Source of the DNA: Xanthomonas hortorum
GTDB lineage: Bacteria > Pseudomonadota > Gammaproteobacteria > Xanthomonadales > Xanthomonadaceae
Direction: 5' to 3' (one strand)
Length of the DNA stretch: 64,000 nt
NCBI RefSeq assembly: GCF_002940005.1
Contig: NZ_MDEF01000001.1
Of this stretch, positions 7,579 to 14,643 are shown piece after piece. Each line of letters opens with the position of its first letter. Within the stretch, counting starts at the first letter, position 1. The position numbers and the translations under genes were made by a program. Below the pieces are notes generated by a model, which worked only from the letters and a program-made list of their open reading frames with translations, was not told where the DNA came from and ran no database searches.

Positions 7579-9105
7579 ATGAGCGTTCGCTATCTCGCCC
7601 GTTTGCGCCCCGGCCACTGCCGGGTGCCTCTTGCGCTGGCCTTGACCTCCATGGTTCTGGCCGGCTGCGCCACCACGCTCGCGCCGCGCTACGAACGGCC
7701 GGCGGCGCCGGTTTCGGCACAGTGGCCAATCGGCGAAAGCGACTCCGTCTCCGCGCCGTCGCGATCGGTCGCCGACACCCCGTGGCAGGCCCTGTTCGCC
7801 GACCCGGGGCTGCGCGGCGTTGTGGAGCTGGCGCTGGACAACAACCGCGACCTGCGTGCGGCTGCACTGAACATCGAGCGGGCGCGCGCCCAGTACCGCA
7901 TCCAGCGCTCGGAGCTGCTGCCTGATGTGGGCGTCGGCGTGGCCGGAAACTCCGGACGCACCCCCGCCCCGGTGTCGGCCACGGGCGCATCGATGGTCAG
8001 TCACGCCTACAGCGCCGACCTGGGCATCAGCGCCTGGGAACTGGACCTGTTCGGACGCCTGCGCAGCCTGGAGGAACAGGCATTGCGGCAGTTCCTGGCC
8101 ACCGAGGCGACCGGATTCGCGGTGCGTACCAGCCTGATCGCCGAGGTCGCCAGCGCCTATCTGGCTCTCGCGGCCGACACCGAGCAGCTCGCGCTCGCGC
8201 GCGAGACGTTCCGCAGCCGGCAGGAGGCATATGAACTGCAGCGCCAGCGATACGATATCGGCAGCGCCTCGGATCTGGAGTTGCGTCAGTCCGAGGCCGA
8301 GCAGGAGGCTGCGCGTGATCTGATGCTGGCGCTGGAGAGCGCCGTGGCGATCGATCGCAATGCGTTGGAACTGCTGGTGGGCACGCCGGTGCCGGCAGGA
8401 TTGCATCCGGCCGTACCGCTGGAGTCGATGCTGGCGCTGCAGGATATCCCGGCCGGTCTGCCGTCGGATCTGCTGCAGCGGCGTCCGGACATCCTGGCCG
8501 CCGAACATGTGCTGATCGGTGCCAACGCAAACATCGGCGCGGCACGCGCGGCGTTCTTCCCCAGCATCAGCCTGACCGCCGGTGTCGGTCGTGCCAGCGA
8601 CTCGTTGTCCAGCCTCTTCGACGGCGGCAACCGCGCCTGGAACTTCGCGCCCAGGATCAACCTGCCGATCTTCAGCGGCGGTCGTCTGCGCGCGCAACTC
8701 GCAGTGTCCGGAATCGATCGCGACATCGCCGTTGCCGATTACGAGCGTTCGATCCAGGTCGCTTTCCGCGAAGTCGCCGATGCATTGGCGCTGCGCAGTA
8801 CGCTCGAAGGCCGGCTCTCGGCGCAGCAGCGCCAGGTCGAAGCCGCGCAGGGCGCATACCGGCTGGTCAGCGAGCGTCAGGACAATGGCGTGTCCAGCTA
8901 CCTGGAGGTGCTGGACGCGCAACGCACGCTGTATGTCGCGCAGCAGAACCAGATCGCCACCCGGCTGGCGCGCCAGGCCAATCTGGTCGTGCTGTACAAG
9001 GCGCTCGGGGGCGGCTGGGACCCGATCGACGCGGCAGCGCCATCGACAGCGCGAACCGGAACGCCCCGCCTCCCGCAGGAGCGTACCGCCGCGCCGCAGG
9101 GATGA
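7579..9105 (+). CDS. Outer-membrane efflux lipoprotein of the NodT/OprM family
   Basis: A 508-residue TolC-type channel. The signal peptide ends L-A-G-C with the lipid-attachment Cys at residue 30. Two outer-membrane efflux protein repeats follow, including the P-W-Q-A-L-F-A-D-P-G-L segment typical of the family near residue 70, and in the second half the L-L-Q-R-R-P-D-I-L-A-A-E-H motif followed by N-A-N-I-G-A-A-R-A-A-F-F-P. It completes the tripartite pump with the two upstream genes despite the hairpin-rich gap before it. The start at 7579 is set by the signal peptide. The stop overlaps the next gene by ATGA. Confidence 0.95.
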   Translation: MSVRYLARLRPGHCRVPLALALTSMVLAGCATTLAPRYERPAAPVSAQWPIGESDSVSAPSRSVADTPWQALFADPGLRGVVELALDNNRDLRAAALNIERARAQYRIQRSELLPDVGVGVAGNSGRTPAPVSATGASMVSHAYSADLGISAWELDLFGRLRSLEEQALRQFLATEATGFAVRTSLIAEVASAYLALAADTEQLALARETFRSRQEAYELQRQRYDIGSASDLELRQSEAEQEAARDLMLALESAVAIDRNALELLVGTPVPAGLHPAVPLESMLALQDIPAGLPSDLLQRRPDILAAEHVLIGANANIGAARAAFFPSISLTAGVGRASDSLSSLFDGGNRAWNFAPRINLPIFSGGRLRAQLAVSGIDRDIAVADYERSIQVAFREVADALALRSTLEGRLSAQQRQVEAAQGAYRLVSERQDNGVSSYLEVLDAQRTLYVAQQNQIATRLARQANLVVLYKALGGGWDPIDAAAPSTARTGTPRLPQERTAAPQG

Positions 9106-9947
9106 AGTTGGACGCGTCCTCCGCTTCCCTGGACAGCCACGCAGGTGTTGGCAGGCACGCCGCCATCGTGCTGGCTGCGCTGTCGCGTGCGGCCCTGCTC
9201 GCGTGCATCGCGGTTCTGGCGGTGCTGCCGGTGTTCCTGGACGTCCACTGGCTGCACAACACCATCGGCGAATGGTCCCTGGTCGAATCCAGCCAGCTGC
9301 TTCTGCTCGGCGCAACGGTGGCGGCGTTCATCCGTCTGGCCCGGCATAGCCCGGAGGATCGTCGCTTCGCGGTGCTGGCGGCCGGGCTGTTCGCCTGCAT
9401 GCTGATCCGCGAACTGGACGTGCTGTGGGATCAGTTGGCCGAGCGGTTGTGGTACGGGCTGGTGGCGGCCGTGGCGGTCGGGTGCCTGGTCTATGGGTTG
9501 CGCCAATGGCGTGCGGCCTTGGCCGGATTGGCGCGCTTTCTCTCGGCGCGTACAGGTACCGTTCTGGTCACCGGCCTGGTGGTGGTGCTGGTCTACTCGC
9601 GGCTGATGGGCATGGGCGGGCTGTGGCGCGACCTGCTCGATGCGCACTACCTGCGCGTGTTCAAGAACGCGGTGGAAGAAGGCCTGGAGTTGCTGGGGTA
9701 CCTGCTGATCCTCGCCTCCAGTCTCGGCTACGTCCGCAGGCGCTTGCGCGCCGCGGGCCTCGGACGTACGCCGTCGGGCACGTCCTATGCGGATCTGCCC
9801 GCACCCGTGTTGGCCAGGACGGCCGGCCCGGTGTTCACCTTGCCGGCGCCGCCGATGGCGCCGGCGAACGATCTTCCACGCGCACCGGCAGCCGCCACCC
9901 GCCGGCGAGTCGTCACCCAGGCAGGACGGCCGGCATGTCGACCGTAA
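9102..9947 (+). CDS. Uncharacterised polytopic membrane protein coupled to the RND operon
   Basis: The start overlaps the stop of the outer-membrane efflux gene (ATGA, 9102-9105), so it is probably translated from the same mRNA. The 281-residue protein has about six hydrophobic helices between residues 20 and 215. Acidic positions between them (G-E-W-S-L-V-E-S-S-Q, I-R-E-L-D and E-E-G-L-E-L-L-G-Y) look conserved in character. A Pro/Ala/Arg-rich tail of about 60 residues follows and is probably cytoplasmic and disordered. I do not recognise the family. The regular placement of Glu in helices could indicate ion or lipid binding, but nothing in the sequence decides this. Confidence 0.75.
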   Translation: MKLDASSASLDSHAGVGRHAAIVLAALSRAALLACIAVLAVLPVFLDVHWLHNTIGEWSLVESSQLLLLGATVAAFIRLARHSPEDRRFAVLAAGLFACMLIRELDVLWDQLAERLWYGLVAAVAVGCLVYGLRQWRAALAGLARFLSARTGTVLVTGLVVVLVYSRLMGMGGLWRDLLDAHYLRVFKNAVEEGLELLGYLLILASSLGYVRRRLRAAGLGRTPSGTSYADLPAPVLARTAGPVFTLPAPPMAPANDLPRAPAAATRRRVVTQAGRPACRP

Positions 9948-10014
9948 TCGATCGCCACGCGAGGCGCCGGCCGCGCGTGGTTCCGCTGTCCCGCCCACTA
10001 GGATCCGTTTCCCC

Positions 10015-10860
10015 ATGTCGCACATGCTGAACGATATCGCGGTCTTCTTCGACGACAGCGAGGAGGGGCAGAGGCTGTTGGGCTTCGCCGCAGACCTCGC
10101 TGTCGAGCACGGAGCCCATCTGATCGGGATCTGCGTCGCGTCCACTCCGGGCCTCCTCCCACAGGACGGGTTCGCACGCGGCAAGGCGGGCCCGGAGGTC
10201 ATCCATCGGCACGACGCGTCCACGACGGCACGCCTGCTGCGGGCCGGGAAGTGCCTGACGCTGGTGGCTGCACGCCGAGGCATCGCCGCCGAATTCCGGG
10301 TGGTGCCCCCATCCGATTCGGGATCCGACCTCGCGCTGCACTCCCTCTACTGCGACCTGGTCGTCGTGGGCGATTCGGATGGGTCGCAAACGCCCCCGGC
10401 CTGGTCTTCGGTGCGGTCGCTGCGGCAGACCGGTGTCCCGCTGCTGATCATCCCGCGCGCGTGGAGCGGCAGCAGGATCGGACGGCGGATCGTGGTCGCG
10501 TGGAATGGCAGCCGGCAGGCGAGGCGCGCCCTGTCCGATGCCTTGCCGCTGCTGGTGGCGGCCCACTGGGTCAACCTGCTGCTGGTCGATCCCGACCGCG
10601 TGCCCGGGCGGCATGGGGAGGAGCCGGGTGCGGACATGGCCGCCTATCTCGCGCGCCACGGCGTGGAGGTCGAGGTCGTGCGCATCGCCTCGGGCGAGCG
10701 TCCGGTGGCCTCGGCGCTGCTCGCCCATGCGCAGGAGATCGGCGCCGATCTCCTGGTGTTCGGCGCCTACAGCCGGGCCCGTCTCAGCGAGGCGGTGCTG
10801 GGCGGCGTGACCCGCACATTGCTGGCAGAGCCGCCGCTGCCGCTGTTCGTCTCGCACTGA
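10015..10860 (+). CDS. Universal stress protein, tandem UspA domains
   Basis: The 281-residue product has two Usp folds: residues about 1-145 (N-D-I-A-V-F-F-D-D-S-E-E-G start) and about 150-281 (R-R-I-V-V-A-W-N-G-S-R-Q-A-R-R-A-L, then A-D-L-L-V-F-G-A-Y-S-R-A-R-L). In the second domain the nucleotide-binding loop reads G-A-Y-S instead of the usual G-x-x-G, so ATP binding is uncertain. It starts 67 bases after the membrane-protein gene, on the same strand, and may be the last gene of the efflux operon. The ATG at 10015 was chosen because the Usp fold begins right there. Role: stress adaptation; specifics unknown. Confidence 0.85.
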   Translation: MSHMLNDIAVFFDDSEEGQRLLGFAADLAVEHGAHLIGICVASTPGLLPQDGFARGKAGPEVIHRHDASTTARLLRAGKCLTLVAARRGIAAEFRVVPPSDSGSDLALHSLYCDLVVVGDSDGSQTPPAWSSVRSLRQTGVPLLIIPRAWSGSRIGRRIVVAWNGSRQARRALSDALPLLVAAHWVNLLLVDPDRVPGRHGEEPGADMAAYLARHGVEVEVVRIASGERPVASALLAHAQEIGADLLVFGAYSRARLSEAVLGGVTRTLLAEPPLPLFVSH

Positions 10861-11422
10861 CGAGAACGAGATCGCGCCCTGCGATGACAACCTGATGTCG
10901 GAGGCGCTCGCGCGCCTCATGTCATGCAAGCCAAGCGAGCGGCTTGCAAGCTCTCCACTGTCGGCTCGAGTCGACGGCGTCGGTCGCGACATGCCAACTG
11001 TTTCCGGTGAGCTTTCCGATCTCGCGGCGCCATTGGCGTTGCATGACATTCCAATGGCAATCCCGGCGCCGGACATAGTGATGTCCTGAGGGTGCGCGGC
11101 TGCGCCGGGCGACGCGTGCGACGTCGGCCCAATGCGAATGCGTGCGTCCACGTCGGGTCGTGCGAAGGGTTCCGATCGAGGAAATCGAGCGCGTCCACCC
11201 GCACACGATCAGCACGGCCAGCCCCCCACGCACATTCTGGTCGGATTATGTCGGGGCGACGCGAATTGCCAAAAAAATGGCGCGAATCACCAGTTTCCGC
11301 AGGTTGGCGTTGCTAGTTTGTTTTGAGAACGCAAAACAAACAAGAAACGATTTCGTCTGCCTGGGAGGGTGGAGCGCATGATCGAAGATTCACCTGCCCA
11401 GGAAACTGGGAGGAAAACAAGT
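10861..11422. other. Gene-free interval with two inverted repeats ahead of the PQQ dehydrogenase
   Basis: No credible coding sequence is seen in these 560 bases. Two inverted repeats stand out. One is 10926-10947 (GCAAGCC/GGCTTGC, 8-base loop), 66 bases after the universal stress gene and possibly its 3' hairpin, though without a T-run. The other is 11029-11058 (GCCATTGG/CCAATGGC around 14 bases), which has the spacing of a dimeric regulator site. The last 160 bases are AT-rich and include the large palindrome described separately, so the promoter of the dehydrogenase is probably there. Confidence 0.5.
11316..11341. promoter_or_regulatory. 10-bp-arm palindrome upstream of the quinohemoprotein dehydrogenase
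   Basis: GTTTGTTTTG and CAAAACAAAC form perfect 10-bp arms around AGAACG. The site is AT-rich in an otherwise very GC-rich region and lies 37-82 bases before the two possible start codons of the PQQ dehydrogenase. It is a strong candidate operator for a dimeric regulator, or a short hairpin in the 5' leader. It does not resemble the AraC-type direct repeats seen elsewhere in the window. Confidence 0.65.
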
Positions 11423-13516
11423 GTGCGCCACTTTCTCGGCGCGTTGGTCCTGGTGTCGCTGTGCGCGTGCACGCCGGCATCTTCGCCCGAAGGCGGCGAG
11501 GCGACGGACACTCCGGACCACGACTGGCCCAGCTATGGGCTGGATCACACCGAAAGCCGCTTCAGTCCACTCAACGAGATCAATCCGGAAACCGTGAAGG
11601 ACCTGGGGCTCGCGTGGAGCGTCGATCTGCCTTCGGAGGCGCGGGGCCTGCAGGCGACGCCGCTCCAGGTCGGTGGGGTGTTGTACTTCACGGCGTCGCT
11701 GAGCGTGGTCTACGCGCTGGACGCCGTGACCGGAGAGACGTTGTGGACGTACGACCCGGAGGCATGGAAGTACAGTCCAAGGGCGTTGCGGGCGACGGTG
11801 GGGTCCCACCGCGGCGTGGCGTACGACGATGGTGCGATCTTCGTGGGCTCGTCCGATGGCCGGCTGATCTCGCTCGACGCCGAAACGGGCAAGGTCAACT
11901 GGATCACGAATACTTGGGACGAGCACGACTCGCGCAAGCAGATCACCGGCGCGCCACGTACGTTCAACGGAAAAGTCATCATCGGGCACGGTGGCGCCGA
12001 TTTCGGTACGCGCGGCTACGTGACCGCATACGACCAGAAGACCGGCGAGCAGGTCTGGCGGTTCTGGACGGTTCCGCGCGACCCGCGCGAAGGCCCGCAG
12101 GAGAACGCTGCGCTCGAAGCGGCGCTCGAGACCTGGAGTGGCGAGTGGTACAAGTGGGGCGGCGGCGGCACGGTGTGGAATGCCATCACCTTCGATCCCG
12201 AGCTCAACCAGATCTATCTGGGGACCGGAAACTCGGCCAACTACAACCCCAGCCTGCGCAATCCGGAGGGGCTGGACAACCTCTACGTCGCGTCGATCGT
12301 CGCGCTCGATGCCGATACCGGCGAGTACGTCTGGCACTACCAGGTCAATCCCAACGAGGCCTGGGATTTCAAGGCCACGGCCGACATCATCCTGGCCGAC
12401 CTGGACATCGATGGGCAGGCGCGCAAGGTGCTGATGCAGGCGCCGACGAACGGGTTCTTCTACGTCATCGACCGCGTCACCGGCAGGCTGCTGTCCGCGG
12501 AGAAGTACGCCAAGGCGACGTGGGCCGAGCGGATCGACCTGGAGACGGGCCGCCCGCTCGAGGCACCCGGCATCCGCTACGAGGACGGCCCGGCCACCTT
12601 CTGGCCCTCGCCGTTCGGCGGGCACAACTGGCAGGCCATGTCCTACAGTCCGGCCACGGGGCTGGTCTACATCCCGGCGATGAAGATGGCGGCGACCTAC
12701 TTCGCCACGCCCGAGGACATCGCCGATGCCGAGCAGACGGTGCTGGGCACCGACCGCTACTGGTTCCCGATCGGTATGTCCATCGCCGGCCGGCCGATCG
12801 ACGAGGACGACGGGACCGGCGAACTGCTGGCCTGGGATCCCGTGCATCAGGAGGCGCGCTGGAGCGTGAAGCGGCGCTACATGTGGAACGGCGGCACGCT
12901 GGTCACCGCGTCCAATCTGGTCTTCCAGGGAACCGCGGACGGCTGGTTCTACGCCCATGACGCGTCGAACGGGGACGAACTCTGGCGCTTCAACGTGAAG
13001 AACGGGGTGATCGCGCCACCGATCACCTACGAGGTCAACGGGGTCCAGTACGTCACGCTCCTGGTCGGCTATGGCGGATCCGTCGCGGTTGGCGGTCCGC
13101 TGCTCGATCCGGGCTGGCGCTACCGCACGCATCCGCCTCGCGTGCTGACCTTCAAGGTCGGTGGAAAGACGCCGATGCCCGCGACCCCCGAGCCCGACTA
13201 CGCCGTCAGTCCGATCGATGACCCGCAGTTGCCGATCGACGAACAGTCGGCCAGCCGCGGAGAGCGCTTCTACAACCGTACCTGCGCGTGGTGCCACGGC
13301 CCCGGTGGCCACGGTGCGGGCGCGGTGTCGCCCGACCTCCGGGAATCGTCGGCGGCGCATGACTACGACGCGCTGAGGACGATATTGATCGACGGTGTGC
13401 TGGTATCCCGCGGCATGCCGCAGTTCAACGAAATCTCCGACCGGGAAGTACGCGACCTGCAGATGCACATCCGCAGTTTCTCGCGTGCCGCCGCGCAGGA
13501 GGCACGGCCGGAATGA
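11423..13516 (+). CDS. Quinohemoprotein (PQQ and cytochrome c) dehydrogenase, lipoprotein
   Basis: A PQQ-dependent type II dehydrogenase with an eight-bladed propeller (D-W-P-S-Y-G-L-D-H start; G-G-G-G-T-V-W-N-A-I; G-T-G-N motif; catalytic-Asp region N-E-A-W-D-F) and a C-terminal cytochrome c domain. Haem motif C-A-W-C-H is at about residues 621-625 and a probable Met axial ligand is in S-R-G-M-P at about 665. It should oxidise an alcohol in the periplasm and pass electrons to haem. The vicinal Cys-Cys pair usual in this family is absent: the site reads R-A-T-V-G-S-H-R-G-V-A. The GTG at 11423 has GGGAGGA eight bases upstream and gives a compact lipoprotein signal (L-C-A-C, lipid Cys 16). The ATG at 11378, also with a good site, is the alternative. 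Confidence 0.9.
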   Translation: MRHFLGALVLVSLCACTPASSPEGGEATDTPDHDWPSYGLDHTESRFSPLNEINPETVKDLGLAWSVDLPSEARGLQATPLQVGGVLYFTASLSVVYALDAVTGETLWTYDPEAWKYSPRALRATVGSHRGVAYDDGAIFVGSSDGRLISLDAETGKVNWITNTWDEHDSRKQITGAPRTFNGKVIIGHGGADFGTRGYVTAYDQKTGEQVWRFWTVPRDPREGPQENAALEAALETWSGEWYKWGGGGTVWNAITFDPELNQIYLGTGNSANYNPSLRNPEGLDNLYVASIVALDADTGEYVWHYQVNPNEAWDFKATADIILADLDIDGQARKVLMQAPTNGFFYVIDRVTGRLLSAEKYAKATWAERIDLETGRPLEAPGIRYEDGPATFWPSPFGGHNWQAMSYSPATGLVYIPAMKMAATYFATPEDIADAEQTVLGTDRYWFPIGMSIAGRPIDEDDGTGELLAWDPVHQEARWSVKRRYMWNGGTLVTASNLVFQGTADGWFYAHDASNGDELWRFNVKNGVIAPPITYEVNGVQYVTLLVGYGGSVAVGGPLLDPGWRYRTHPPRVLTFKVGGKTPMPATPEPDYAVSPIDDPQLPIDEQSASRGERFYNRTCAWCHGPGGHGAGAVSPDLRESSAAHDYDALRTILIDGVLVSRGMPQFNEISDREVRDLQMHIRSFSRAAAQEARPE

Positions 13517-13595
13517 ACGCGTGCAGCAACGAGGCGTGCCCCTTCGTCATGGGGTCGCTGTTTTCTCTGATCGGGTATGTGGAGGCTGGAGTCCA

Positions 13596-14501
13596 ATGAA
13601 TGAAACGGCGGATACCTGGCGAGTGGGTGATGTGACCGTCACCCGGATCGTCGACACCGAGTTGCACGGCGTTCCCATCGAGGCCATGTTCGCCGACCTG
13701 CCCGGTGACCGGGTGCGGGCGGTGGAGTGGTTGCAACCGGATTACGCGACGGCGGAGGGCGCGCTGAACGTGTCCTTCCACGCCTACCTCGTCGAGTCGC
13801 GGGGCGTGCGCATCATCGTCGATACCTGCGTCGGCAACGACAAGCCCAGGCAGGTGCCCTTCTTCAACCAGCTGACCACGCCGTTCCTCGAGCGGCTGGC
13901 GGCCGCGGGCTTCGCGCCGGAGGACATCGACTTCGTCCTGTGCACGCACCTGCACATCGATCATGTCGGATGGAACACACGCTGGACCGGGGACACCTGG
14001 GTTCCGACGTTCCCGAATGCCCGCTATCTCTTCGGCCGCGTCGAATGGGACCACTGGCGGCGCGAGATGGAACAGGCCGAGGACCCCTGGCAGATCGAAA
14101 CGCGCACCGTCCTGCAGGACTCGGTGGTGCCGATCATCGACGCCGGGCTGCACGATCTGATCGAGACCGACCATCGCATCACAGACGAAGTGGCGCTGTT
14201 CGCGACGCCGGGGCACACGCCCGGGCACGTCAGCGTGGCGATCGCCTCCGCGGGCCAGCAGGCCTTCATCGCCGGCGACGTGATGCACCACCCGATCCAG
14301 ATCGCGGACGCCGGCATCCATTCGATCTTCGATGCCGATGGCCAGCACGCGGAGCGGACGCGGCGCGAGTTCCTCAAGACCGCGGCCGACCAGGGCGTGC
14401 TTGTCCTCGGAACGCACTTCGCAAGGCCCAGCGGGGGCTGGATCGTGCGCGACGGGATCGGCTGGCGCTTCGCTTCGTCACCGGACACGTTGCCGGACTG
14501 A
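13596..14501 (+). CDS. Metallo-beta-lactamase-fold hydrolase (lactonase-like)
   Basis: A 301-residue MBL-fold enzyme. The dinuclear metal motif is H118-x-H120-x-D122-H123 (C-T-H-L-H-I-D-H-V-G-W), with further ligands in T-P-G-H-T-P-G-H-V, A-G-D-V-M-H and G-T-H-F. The pattern is that of the AHL-lactonase/GumP-like branch that opens lactones or hydrolyses phosphoesters and sulfoesters. The start follows GGAGG by about ten bases. It sits between a PQQ alcohol dehydrogenase and a Baeyer-Villiger monooxygenase, so hydrolysis of a lactone made by the latter is an attractive role. This is inference; quorum-signal lactonase activity cannot be excluded. Confidence 0.85.
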   Translation: MNETADTWRVGDVTVTRIVDTELHGVPIEAMFADLPGDRVRAVEWLQPDYATAEGALNVSFHAYLVESRGVRIIVDTCVGNDKPRQVPFFNQLTTPFLERLAAAGFAPEDIDFVLCTHLHIDHVGWNTRWTGDTWVPTFPNARYLFGRVEWDHWRREMEQAEDPWQIETRTVLQDSVVPIIDAGLHDLIETDHRITDEVALFATPGHTPGHVSVAIASAGQQAFIAGDVMHHPIQIADAGIHSIFDADGQHAERTRREFLKTAADQGVLVLGTHFARPSGGWIVRDGIGWRFASSPDTLPD

Positions 14502-14556
14502 TGAGGACATCCCCGCCAGCCGTCCCGACACGCCCCGACCCGAAGCAGGACGCCCC

Positions 14557-14643
14557 ATGAAACACAACCTCGAATTCGAGCCACTGCCCACGCCGGGTCG
14601 GCCGGGCCGGGCCCAGACGGTCATTGGAGAGAACGCGCCATGA
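14557..14643 (+). CDS. Possible 28-codon leader ORF overlapping the monooxygenase start
   Basis: A short frame from ATG 14557 to TGA 14643, whose stop overlaps the monooxygenase ATG at 14640 (ATGA). The product starts MKHNLEFEPLPTPGRPGRAQ and has no known motif. The overlap could couple translation, and GGAGAG inside it serves as the ribosome binding site of the monooxygenase. It could equally be chance or the degraded start of a lost gene. No regulatory hairpin is obvious. Confidence 0.25.
   Translation: MKHNLEFEPLPTPGRPGRAQTVIGENAP

Noticed and set aside
2928..7580. A very long minus-strand open frame opposite the efflux genes (about 1550 codons)
   Set aside because: It is the antisense of well-supported adaptor and pump genes in GC-rich DNA, has extreme His/Arg/Gly/Asp composition and no family motifs.
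10926..10947. Rho-independent terminator after the universal stress protein
   Set aside because: A stem of 7 bp is present but no T-run follows, so only listed as an inverted repeat.
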